Shown here: in pieces, positions 37,070 to 45,687 of the stretch
How positions within the stretch are numbered: the first letter of the stretch is position 1
Layout of the letters: every line of letters starts with the position of its first letter
Assembly: GCA_945859965.1 (NCBI GenBank)
Contig: CAMAPG010000002.1
Span: 1-59,390, forward strand
Direction: 5' to 3'
DNA length: 59,390 bases
From: Opitutus sp. GAS368
GTDB lineage: Bacteria > Verrucomicrobiota > Verrucomicrobiia > Opitutales > Opitutaceae
Notes under the pieces: model-generated
The model's input: only the letters and a program-made list of their open reading frames with translations
Database searches by the model: none
What the model was told of the DNA's origin: nothing
Program-made: the position numbers and the translations under genes

Positions 37070-38944
37070 GTGTTGCCCGTCTCGCGCCGCATCTTCCTCT
37101 ATTGGTTCCTGCTGCTGGTGCCGACACTGGTGGTCGGCGGCGGGGCCATCCTGTTGTTGCGACGTGAACAGGCCCGGCTGGCTGAGCAAGGGGCGTATGC
37201 CGAGGAGGCGCGCCGGGCCGCCATCACGGCCCGCGCGCGGCTGATCGCGGAAAACGTGGAATTGCTCGTCGGCGATGTGCAGACCGGTTTGCTCGATACG
37301 CTGGCGGCGCAGCCCGGCCAGGGGCTCGAGGCCTTCCTCGATCAGTGGGAAAAGAATAATCCGCTCGTCCGCACCACGTTTCGCTCCACGGCGGAAGGCC
37401 GCTTGCTGCGGCCCGCCGCCGATGCGCCGACCGAGGCCGAGCGCGGGTTTATCCGCCGATTTTCGCGCGAATTCGTTCTGCATCCGCCCTGGAGCCAGTC
37501 TCTTTCCGCTGAACATTTCGCGCCGGCCAATCCGGAGAAGAAAGCCAGTGAAGAAGAGGCCACGGCCCGGAAAGAGGTGACCCGCAACGTGGCGCAAATC
37601 CAGGCGGCGCGACGTGACGTCCAGGAACTGGCCAATTCCAGCCAGCTGGCGGATGCTCCTTCCCTCATGAAACGAGCGGCCGCCGCCAAAGGGGAGGCCG
37701 ATCGGCAGGAGGCCGGAACCACGGAACGGGAACGCGCGAATGGCGTGAGTCGTTACAGTTCCGATGATTCGAAAGTGCGGAAATCGCGATCGCTGGCCGC
37801 GCCCGCGTCTGCCCAGGCGAAGGATGAGGCGGTGGAACGCCGTGGCTGGAGGGTGCCAAGTGTCGAGGGCCGGCTGCATCTCCTCGGCTGGGTCCAGCCC
37901 GCGCCGGGTGGCGAGGTGCGCGGGGTGGAGGTGGAACTCACGGCGCTGGTCAGCCGGCTCGCGGGCGCGCTGCCGGCGGAGATTGGCAGCGGCGAGGGCT
38001 ATGCGTTGCGCGACGATCAAGGCCGGATTCTGCATCAAATGGGAGCCGTGCCGCGCACCGGAGGCCCTGCGGCCCGGGTTCCGCTGGCCGGTGCCCTTCT
38101 GCCGGGTTGGGATGTCGTGGGCTATCTGACACTCGATTCCAACCGATCCGGGGCCAGCTCCGGATTTTTCGGCATGGGGGTGCTGCTGGTGGCGATCTTC
38201 GTCACCGCGATCCTGGCCGGGGGTTCGTTGCTGCTCTGGCAGGCCCGTCGCAGTGAAGAGGAGGCGCTGCAAAAAACCTCCTTCGTCGCCAACGTTTCCC
38301 ATGAATTCAAAACCCCGCTGACCACCATCCGGCTTTACGCCGAACTGCTGGAGGAGGGCCGGCTCCGCGATGCGGCGCAGGGGAAGGACTATCTCCGCAC
38401 CATCAGCCGGGAGACGCAGCGACTCGCGCGCCTGGTTAATAATGCACTCGATTTCAGCCGGCTGGAGCAGGGGCAGAAGAAATACGCCCATGATCGGGTG
38501 GATCTCACCGCCGAACTCTCGCGTCTGCTCGATACCCACGGACCCCGCGTGGCGGAGGCGGGCTTGAAGCTCGGGCGCGCCCTGCCGACGCAACCCCTGT
38601 TCATTGCGACTGATCGCGATGCCGTGGAACAGATTGTGATCAACCTGCTCGACAACGCGTGCAAGTATGGCGCCGACGGCGGTGAGGTAATTGTCATGCT
38701 CGCTCCGCGCGCAGCCGGCGGAGCGGAGCTCAAGGTGGCGGACCGCGGCCCTGGAGTGCCGCAGGCTCATGTGGAACGCATTTTCGAAAAATTCCACCGG
38801 GTGGAAGACGCCCTGACCGCCGAGAAGACGGGCGCTGGGCTCGGATTGAGCATTGCGCGGCAGCTGGCGCGCGGCCTGGGTGGCGACCTGCGTTACACCC
38901 CCCGCGTCGGCGGCGGAGCCGAGTTTGTCCTGGATCTACCATGA
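37070..38944 (+). CDS. membrane sensor histidine kinase (GTG start)
   Basis: Two TM segments; H-box VANVSHEFKTPLTTIRLYAE, N-box INLLDNACKYG, G boxes DRGPGVP and TGAGLGLSIAR. Confidence 0.94.
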   Translation: MLPVSRRIFLYWFLLLVPTLVVGGGAILLLRREQARLAEQGAYAEEARRAAITARARLIAENVELLVGDVQTGLLDTLAAQPGQGLEAFLDQWEKNNPLVRTTFRSTAEGRLLRPAADAPTEAERGFIRRFSREFVLHPPWSQSLSAEHFAPANPEKKASEEEATARKEVTRNVAQIQAARRDVQELANSSQLADAPSLMKRAAAAKGEADRQEAGTTERERANGVSRYSSDDSKVRKSRSLAAPASAQAKDEAVERRGWRVPSVEGRLHLLGWVQPAPGGEVRGVEVELTALVSRLAGALPAEIGSGEGYALRDDQGRILHQMGAVPRTGGPAARVPLAGALLPGWDVVGYLTLDSNRSGASSGFFGMGVLLVAIFVTAILAGGSLLLWQARRSEEEALQKTSFVANVSHEFKTPLTTIRLYAELLEEGRLRDAAQGKDYLRTISRETQRLARLVNNALDFSRLEQGQKKYAHDRVDLTAELSRLLDTHGPRVAEAGLKLGRALPTQPLFIATDRDAVEQIVINLLDNACKYGADGGEVIVMLAPRAAGGAELKVADRGPGVPQAHVERIFEKFHRVEDALTAEKTGAGLGLSIARQLARGLGGDLRYTPRVGGGAEFVLDLP

Positions 38945-39639
38945 AAGCCAAAATTTTGCTGGCGGAGGATGACGCCAATATTCGTCACGGGCTGGTGGCC
39001 ACGCTGGAGAGCGAAGGGTACGCCGTGACGTCCGCAGTCGATGGAGCACAGGTGCTCCGGTTGTTTTCCCAGGAGAAATTCGACCTCGTGCTGCTCGATG
39101 TGATGATGCCCAAGGCGAGCGGCTACGACGTGTGTCGCGAATTGCGAGCAAAGGGAGCACGCGTCCCGGTGCTTTTCCTCACGGCCAAAGGGGAGGAAGT
39201 GGACAAGGTGGTTGGGCTCAAGCTGGGGGCGGACGACTACGTCACCAAGCCTTTCGGGGTCCACGAACTCTTGGCCCGGGTCGAAGCGCTGTTGCGCCGT
39301 ACCCGGACCAGCGTGGCGGAGCCGGAGGGAGTGCCATTGCCGACCTTCCGGCTCGGCGAAGCGGAGATCGACCGGCGCAAATTCACCGCGACCGTGGCGG
39401 GGCGCACCCAGCCGCTGACGGCGCGCGAGCTGAAGCTGGCGGACGTTTTTTTCGCCCATCCAGGGGAAGTGCTGACTCGCGACATCCTGCTCAACGCTGT
39501 GTGGGGCGTGGATTACTTCGGGACCACGCGAACCCTGGACCAGCACGTGGCGCAATTGCGCAAGAAAGTGGAGGTCGATCCCGATTTCCCGTGCGTGATT
39601 GTGACGGTGCACGGGGTCGGCTATCGGTGCGAAGCGTGA
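38941..39639 (+). CDS. OmpR-family response regulator
   Basis: LLAEDDANIRHGL, VLLDVMMPKASGYDV, FLTAKGEE, YVTKPF, winged-helix C-terminus; ATGA overlap with the kinase. Confidence 0.95.
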   Translation: MKAKILLAEDDANIRHGLVATLESEGYAVTSAVDGAQVLRLFSQEKFDLVLLDVMMPKASGYDVCRELRAKGARVPVLFLTAKGEEVDKVVGLKLGADDYVTKPFGVHELLARVEALLRRTRTSVAEPEGVPLPTFRLGEAEIDRRKFTATVAGRTQPLTARELKLADVFFAHPGEVLTRDILLNAVWGVDYFGTTRTLDQHVAQLRKKVEVDPDFPCVIVTVHGVGYRCEA

Positions 39640-39735
39640 GTGGACGTTGAGGACCGGCCGGCGCAAAATTTGTCGGCCGCAAATGACCGAGCATTGCCAT
39701 GCGGGGCCTTTTCTTATTCCGCTGAAGGCTGGTGT

Positions 39736-40457
39736 ATGATTCTGCTTGTGGCAGCTCCCGGTTCGACGCGCTCGGCTTTGATCTCCTGTCTCGAACACGA
39801 GGGTCTTTCGGCGCGGGTGTGCGCCACCTATGAGGAAGCGCGGGCGGCCTATGCGAAAATCCCGCAATTTCAGCTCGTGATCGGCGAGTACCGCATCGCA
39901 TCGCGGCGGAGCGGGCGGAAACGTTCATGGCGGACCTGGCCCGACAGGCCGCGGCGATACCGATCGTCGTCCTGTCCGCGCCGCTGAAAGCCGAGGCCGA
40001 CCTGTTGCGACGGGGTGCGCTGGTGGTGCTGGCCCCCGGCTACTCCCCGCTGTCTCTCGCTTTGCAAAGTGCGAACCTGGTCCGTTTTGCCGCCCGAAAG
40101 GAACCTCCGCGCGTGCTGGCAAAGCGGGCGGTGAACGCGTTCGAATTCGGCGGAGCCCTTGTCGTGCCGGAGCAGCGCACGCTGAACGTGAAGCGCGGAA
40201 ACAAGTCTGCGGGAGCCATGGTTCCGCTGACCCGGCTTGAGGTCCGGCTCTTGCAGACCTTCCACGCCTCTCCCGGCGCGGTGCTCGATTACGAATTTCT
40301 CTTCCATGCGGTCTGGGACCGGGATTACCAAGGGGACAGTGCGGTCTTGCGCGAAGCAGTTTCAGCCTTGCGCAAACGGTTCCGCCGGCTGGGACTCGAC
40401 CTCGACCAGTGCGTGACCTCAGCCTACGGAGAGGGCTTTCGTTACGATCCGGTCTAG
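39736..40457 (+). pseudogene. frameshifted OmpR-like regulator with degenerate receiver and winged-helix output
   Basis: Two ORFs in adjacent frames (39736-39987 and 39927-40457) become one continuous protein if one of two tandem GCATC copies at 39893-39902 is removed. Confidence 0.75.
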
Positions 40458-40460
40458 CAT

Positions 40461-41666
40461 GTGCCCATGACGACTCTGCTGCCCAATGTTTTGATGGTGG
40501 ACGATGACGTTTCCATCCACCACGCGGTTGAACTCCAGCTGCGCCGCCGCGCCAATCTGACTTGCTGCAAAACCGCGGAAGCCGGGCTCACAGCGGTGAA
40601 GTCGCAGCCGTTTGACGTGGCCCTCGTCGACATGAACCTCGGGACGGAAGCGTCGGGGGCGGCTTTGATCTCGCGCCTGCGCGAGCTCGACGGGGATCTG
40701 GCGGCGATCGTTTTCACCGCCCATGCCGATTACCGGACCGCGGTCGAATCCCTTTCGGCCCACGCGTTTGATTTCATCCCCAAGACTCTGGGCGACGATC
40801 GCGAATTCATGGTCAAGCTGGAGCGGGCGATTGCCCATACCCGGGAACAGCGGGCCAGGACCCGGAGTGAGCAGGAAGCGAAACGGCTGCGCTCGGCCCT
40901 GGCCGATGCCGTGGTCAACAATGAGCTCGAGCTGACCAGCAGTGACATTCAACGCGGCTTGCTGAACGAGTCGCTACATTCGTTTTCCGCCCTGCTGGGC
41001 CGGGTGGAACTGCTGAATGTGCAGCTGGAAAAATACCAGGCGAAGCCATTGTATAACCTGGGTGGTCTGGCCAAGCTTTCGCGCGAAACCGTGGCCGAGC
41101 TGCATGAGCATGTGGGCAAACTGAGGGATTATTTCATGCAGCCGGAGCGCATGGTCAGTTCGGTCAATGAACTGATCAGTTATGTCCTGAGGGTCATGCA
41201 CGATGACTATCCGGAACTCACCGCCGGCAAGCGGATCGAGTCGATCGAATTGAAGCCGGACCAGCGTTTCACCGGCGAGGGACGGGCTCTGTTCCGGGCG
41301 GTGGTGATCCTTCTGCGCCTGGTGTTGAAATCGGCGCCGGCGGGGGTCGGAGTGACCCTGAAACCGGCGCTGCTGCTCAATCCGGCGGGCGAACTGCAAG
41401 TGCTGAAGGCGCGCCCTTACGCCTTCATTTTGAACACGCCTGATTTTCGCAAGGATGACCGGACCGCGCTGGCCATCGAGATCTCGGGTCCGGGCGCGGA
41501 ACTGGACGTGAAGCAAGTGGCGGCGCTTTTTTCCGCCTCCGATCTCCTGCTGGAGGGAGGGCCGCCTTGGAGTGCCGTCGCCATGATCGCCAAATTAAAC
41601 GGCGCCCTGGTCGTCGAGTCCAAGGCGGGGATGATCTGCTACCGCATCATCGTCCGCATCGTTTAG
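40461..41666 (+). CDS. response regulator receiver fused to a histidine-kinase-like (probably degenerate) output region
   Basis: Receiver VLMVDDDVSIHH ... VALVDMNLG ... VFTAHAD ... FIPKTLGD; C-terminal region resembles DHp/HATPase without clear N/G boxes. Confidence 0.75.
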   Translation: MPMTTLLPNVLMVDDDVSIHHAVELQLRRRANLTCCKTAEAGLTAVKSQPFDVALVDMNLGTEASGAALISRLRELDGDLAAIVFTAHADYRTAVESLSAHAFDFIPKTLGDDREFMVKLERAIAHTREQRARTRSEQEAKRLRSALADAVVNNELELTSSDIQRGLLNESLHSFSALLGRVELLNVQLEKYQAKPLYNLGGLAKLSRETVAELHEHVGKLRDYFMQPERMVSSVNELISYVLRVMHDDYPELTAGKRIESIELKPDQRFTGEGRALFRAVVILLRLVLKSAPAGVGVTLKPALLLNPAGELQVLKARPYAFILNTPDFRKDDRTALAIEISGPGAELDVKQVAALFSASDLLLEGGPPWSAVAMIAKLNGALVVESKAGMICYRIIVRIV

Positions 41667-41722
41667 ACCGGGGAAAATGTCCGGCGGTTAAATCCTGACT
41701 GGTTACTGACAATTGTTGGGAT

Positions 41723-42634
41723 GTGCTTTCGTGGCTCGCCGCGTCCTGTCGCGGCCTTCGCATGCTCGCTTTCATCTATCGGGAGACTTTAGGGGGATTC
41801 GGCCCGCCCATTTTCCGGCGCCGCCGGGCCTTGGCGCTCGCCTTGGTGGCGCTGGGGGTGGCGGAGTCCGCCGCCGCTGAATCCCCCTTGGGTGCGCTGG
41901 GGGAGGTGGCGCGGATTTTCGATTATCCGGTGAAGAAAATGGTGGCGAAGGACCTCACGGAAAACTTTCGGATCAGATACGGGGACGATCTCGTTTCGGC
42001 CTACGAATATTCTTCCTGCGACAACACGTTCGCCCCGATCACGGTGACGGTGGCCCGACAGGGGGTCTTGTTCACTCCGGAACTCAAGGTCAGCTTGAAA
42101 GGCACCCTGCAGGCGGACGCGGCTGGGGGAGGAAACGGTCCCCGGAAACTACGCTCGGTCGCACTGGGCGGTGGCGGGGAAGGATTCGCCGGGATCAACG
42201 GCTTTGGTTCCAGTGAGGAACGGTGGCATCTCGTGCTGACCCTTCCGCAAAGACACCTTGATCTGCACATTTCGGCGGCGGCGGCTCCGACCGCAGCCGG
42301 CCTGGATATTGCGCCCGGAACGACCCGATATTACGAACTTGCCTGTGCTGGAGGAGACCGGTGGTGGACCGCATTGGCCGAGGTGGGCCGGCAGGGCGTC
42401 GGCGCCTTGTTGCGTGAATCCCCGGTGGTTGCACCGCGCGTGGATCCGCCTGCCCAGACCATGGGGAATTTTGGCGGGAACGAGATGCTTTTCCTGGGAG
42501 AATCCACCCTGGCGTCGTTTCAGGCCCTGCGCATTGCCCTCGAAGGCGGACCATCGCGCTGGCTCTTAATGGGAACCTTTGGGTGGCTGATCATCGGCGT
42601 TTTGGCGGCGAGGATCGGCCTCTACAGCAAATAG
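41723..42634 (+). CDS. hypothetical membrane-anchored protein with C-terminal TM
   Basis: 303-aa ORF with coding-like composition and hydrophobic C-terminus WLLMGTFGWLIIGVLAARIGLYSK; start uncertain. Confidence 0.6.
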   Translation: MLSWLAASCRGLRMLAFIYRETLGGFGPPIFRRRRALALALVALGVAESAAAESPLGALGEVARIFDYPVKKMVAKDLTENFRIRYGDDLVSAYEYSSCDNTFAPITVTVARQGVLFTPELKVSLKGTLQADAAGGGNGPRKLRSVALGGGGEGFAGINGFGSSEERWHLVLTLPQRHLDLHISAAAAPTAAGLDIAPGTTRYYELACAGGDRWWTALAEVGRQGVGALLRESPVVAPRVDPPAQTMGNFGGNEMLFLGESTLASFQALRIALEGGPSRWLLMGTFGWLIIGVLAARIGLYSK

Positions 42635-42637
42635 GCT

Positions 42638-43516
42638 TTAGACACTGCAGAGTTTGACTGCCGCGCCGAGCGAGACGAAGGGATCGCGGGTGGGAATAAA
42701 TTCCTGTGCGACATAGCCGGTGTAACCGGTGGCCTTGATCGCGCGCATGATCGCCGGATAATAAAGCTCCTGGCTTTCGTCGATTTCATGGCGCCCCGGA
42801 TTTCCTCCGGTATGGTAGTGTCCGATCGCGGCGTGGTTTTCCTGGATCGTGCGGATCACATCACCCTCCATGATCTGCATGTGATAGATGTCGTAGAGCA
42901 GCTTGAACCGTTCGGAGCCCACGCGTTTGACGAGTTCCACGCCCCAGGCGGTGTGATCGCACATGTGGTCCTTGTGGTTCACCTTGCTGTTGAGCAGTTC
43001 CATGCAGACGGTGACCCGGTGTTGCTCGGCGGCCTTGACGATTTGCTTGAGGCCAATCGCGCAGTTTTCGAGCCCCTGTTCGTCGGAAAGCCCGGCCCGG
43101 TTGCCGGAAAAACAAATGACATTGGGCAGGCCCGCCGCGGCGCAGGCCTCGATCCGTTCGATCATTGAGGGGACGAATTGGGCGTGGTGCTCGACCCGGT
43201 TGAACCCCTTGGCGATGGTGGTGGTGCCGTTGGCCATGGCACAGGTCAGGCCGTATTTTTTGAGCAACGGCCAGTCGGGGGGATCGAGCAATTCGATGGA
43301 TTCCAGCCCGAGGGCTTTGGCGCCTTTGGCCAAGTCTTCGAGCGAGGTGTCCTTATAGCACCATTTGCACACCGAGTGATGCAATTGTCCGGGGGAAGGG
43401 GAAGGGGCGTTGGCCGGGGATTTTTGCGCGGCGGTCGCTGAGCGTGGCAGCGTGGCTAGCGCGGCGACGCCGGCGAGGGTGGTCAGGGCTTCGCGGCGGG
43501 TCAGGGAGCGGGACAT
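42638..43516 (-). CDS. TAT-signal hydroxypyruvate isomerase-like TIM-barrel (sugar phosphate isomerase/epimerase family)
   Basis: [75 protein letters not shown]. Confidence 0.88.
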   Translation of the reverse strand: MSRSLTRREALTTLAGVAALATLPRSATAAQKSPANAPSPSPGQLHHSVCKWCYKDTSLEDLAKGAKALGLESIELLDPPDWPLLKKYGLTCAMANGTTTIAKGFNRVEHHAQFVPSMIERIEACAAAGLPNVICFSGNRAGLSDEQGLENCAIGLKQIVKAAEQHRVTVCMELLNSKVNHKDHMCDHTAWGVELVKRVGSERFKLLYDIYHMQIMEGDVIRTIQENHAAIGHYHTGGNPGRHEIDESQELYYPAIMRAIKATGYTGYVAQEFIPTRDPFVSLGAAVKLCSV

Positions 43517-43654
43517 GCCCGATGTTCGTGTGCCCGGCGTCGCTTTGGCAAGCGCGGGGTGGGACCGGCTGGAAGTCGTGCAAAAATATGGCCGCTCGAT
43601 CGTCGATTTCGGACGCAGCCTTGCGGAGACGAGGTGAACGCTTACGTTGGAACG

Positions 43655-44398
43655 ATGAATCCCCGAAATTCACTGACCCGCCGCGATGCCCTCAAAACCC
43701 TTGGCGCCGGAGCGGCCCTGCTGGGCTTGGGGGCACTGACTTCGCGAAGCCTGGCCGCCGACGTTGCGTCCGAGACGCCACAGCCTTTCACCCTCCCGAA
43801 GCTTTCCTACAGCTACGATGCCCTTGAGCCGCACATCGATGCGCGCACGATGGAAATCCATCACACCAAACATCACCAGGCCTACATCAAAGCCGCGAAT
43901 GCCGCGCTGGAGGATTACATGGAGCTGCAGGCTTTCACCGGGGAGCAGATTCTCCAGCGCCTGCCGGAAATGCCGGAGAAAATCCATGTGGCCCTGCGCA
44001 ACCAGGTGGGTGGACACGTGAATCACAGTTTTTTCTGGCGGTTGTTGAGTCCCACGGGTGGCGGCGCTCCGGGCGGTTCGCTCGGTGCAGCGATTGTTCA
44101 GACGTTCGGCTCGTTCGAGGCCTTCAAGACTCTTTTTTACGATGCGGCCACGAAACGCTTTGGCAGCGGCTGGGCTTGGCTCAGTCTCAAGGACGGCAAA
44201 CTCGTGGTGCACTCGACGGCCAACCAGGATTCCCCATTGAGCGAAAATGCCACGCCGGTGCTCGGTCTCGATGTGTGGGAGCACGCTTATTATCTCAAAT
44301 ACCAGAATCTACGCCCCAGCTATGTGACGGCGTTCTGGAACGTGGTGAACTGGCGTCAGGCCGAGGCCAATTACGATGCGGCCAGGACGTCGGTTTAG
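43655..44398 (+). CDS. TAT-exported Fe/Mn superoxide dismutase
   Basis: [21 protein letters not shown] signal; [37 protein letters not shown]. Confidence 0.93.
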   Translation: MNPRNSLTRRDALKTLGAGAALLGLGALTSRSLAADVASETPQPFTLPKLSYSYDALEPHIDARTMEIHHTKHHQAYIKAANAALEDYMELQAFTGEQILQRLPEMPEKIHVALRNQVGGHVNHSFFWRLLSPTGGGAPGGSLGAAIVQTFGSFEAFKTLFYDAATKRFGSGWAWLSLKDGKLVVHSTANQDSPLSENATPVLGLDVWEHAYYLKYQNLRPSYVTAFWNVVNWRQAEANYDAARTSV

Positions 44399-44436
44399 GT
44401 TTTCCGGGCCGGGCGGGCGTTTTTCCCAATAAAAAA

Positions 44437-44463
44437 GGCGCAGACCTCAGTCTGCGCCCTTTT
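44437..44463. terminator. bidirectional intrinsic terminator between sod and fur-like gene
   Basis: AAAAAA-GGCGCAGAC-ctca-GTCTGCGCC-CTTTT. Confidence 0.75.
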
Positions 44464-44486
44464 GGTTTAAAACGATTTTTTCCGGA

Positions 44487-45059
44487 TCAGCGGGGTGCGG
44501 TCGCCGCGTTGGCCGTCGCGGCCGCGATCCGGCCGGCTTGGGGTGAAACCCCGAAAAATTCCACGACATGCGAGACTTCGTTGTACCCGCGGGTCTTGAG
44601 GATTGTCTCGATCCGGTTGAGGGCCTCGCGAAGTTCAGCGGTCGTTTCCGCGTCGATCTCTTCCACGTGATTGGTGGATTTGCAGATGACGTGGTAACGG
44701 TTCAGTCCGCCGAGGTTGATTTCGTAGAGACCGGTGCCGTTGTGAAAGAAGGACCGGCGGACGAGCCCCAGCTCTTCGAAGACCGCCAGGCAGCGGTAAA
44801 CGGTCACCAGATCGCACGAGTCGTGGGCGAGATCGCCGTGGATTTGCTCGATGCTGGCCGGCTGGCCGATGCGGATCAAAGTCTCCAGAATGGCGATGCG
44901 AGGCTGCGTGATCCGCAACCCGGCACTTTTGAGGCGAGCGGTGGCTGTTTCGATGGGCCGTGCGGCGTCGTCGGCTTCGGCTTTGACCCCGGAGAGCGGG
45001 TGATTTGTCTGCGTGGAGGCGATCATGGGCTTTGTTGAGTGAATAGTCGGTTGCGACAT
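44487..45059 (-). CDS. Fur family transcriptional regulator
   Basis: KSAGLRITQPRIAILETLIRIGQPASIEQIHGDL ... LVTVYRCLAVFEELGLVRRSF ... YHVICKSTNHVEEID. Confidence 0.9.
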   Translation of the reverse strand: MSQPTIHSTKPMIASTQTNHPLSGVKAEADDAARPIETATARLKSAGLRITQPRIAILETLIRIGQPASIEQIHGDLAHDSCDLVTVYRCLAVFEELGLVRRSFFHNGTGLYEINLGGLNRYHVICKSTNHVEEIDAETTAELREALNRIETILKTRGYNEVSHVVEFFGVSPQAGRIAAATANAATAPR

Positions 45060-45074
45060 CCATGCGAGGCTATT

Positions 45075-45093
45075 GTTGCGATTGAGTTACAAC
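45075..45093. promoter_or_regulatory. candidate operator: GTTG-N11-CAAC dyad between divergent fur-like gene and 45163 gene
   Basis: GTTGCGATTGAGTTACAAC 16 bp upstream of the fur-like start codon. Confidence 0.3.
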
Positions 45094-45162
45094 GAAGACC
45101 TTTTGGCCGGGTTGCGGGATTGCACGGTTCGGCCTCGTGTGCTACTTCCTAGCCAGAAATCC

Positions 45163-45609
45163 ATGCAAGATCTTGAATTTGCCGAAGTCGTTGCCCTGAT
45201 CCGGAAAGAGGATCCGCGTTTTGACCGAAAAGCGTATGATTTCGTCCGGCTGGGTTTGGATCATACGGTCAAGGAGCTGAAGAAAAAGGACTCACCGCGG
45301 GCCTCAACATCTGCCCATGTCTCTGGCAGAGAGTTGCTTGAGGGCATGCGGGCCTACGCACTCGATCAGTACGGCCCCCTGACCAAGACCGTGTTGAATT
45401 CGTGGGGCGTGAAACGTTGCTCGGATTTTGGCGATATCGTTTTCAATCTCATTGAATACAATGTGTTCAGTAAGACGGAGAACGATCGCCGGGAGGATTT
45501 TGCCGATATTTATTCCTTCGAGGACGCCTTTGTGAAGCCGTTCCTGCCGACGAAGCCACCGGCTTCCGGCCCTTCTTCTTCCCCGACCGAACCGGTCGGT
45601 TCGGCCTAA
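45163..45609 (+). CDS. conserved protein resembling the Minf_1886 family
   Basis: MQDLEFAEVVALIRKEDPRFDRKAYDFVRLGLDHTVKEL ... ALDQYGPLTKTVLNSWGVKRCSDFGDIVFNLIE; recognised from memory, not searched. Confidence 0.75.
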   Translation: MQDLEFAEVVALIRKEDPRFDRKAYDFVRLGLDHTVKELKKKDSPRASTSAHVSGRELLEGMRAYALDQYGPLTKTVLNSWGVKRCSDFGDIVFNLIEYNVFSKTENDRREDFADIYSFEDAFVKPFLPTKPPASGPSSSPTEPVGSA

Positions 45610-45687
45610 ATTGGCCGGGCTTTTTCGCCACCGGGCGCATCGCGTCTGGCTAATCTTTAGGCGTCAGTGATCTTTCCCTCTCCTTTC

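Noticed and set aside
37004-38797. 597-aa minus-strand ORF
   Set aside because: Antisense to the histidine kinase; His/Arg/Gly-rich shadow frame.
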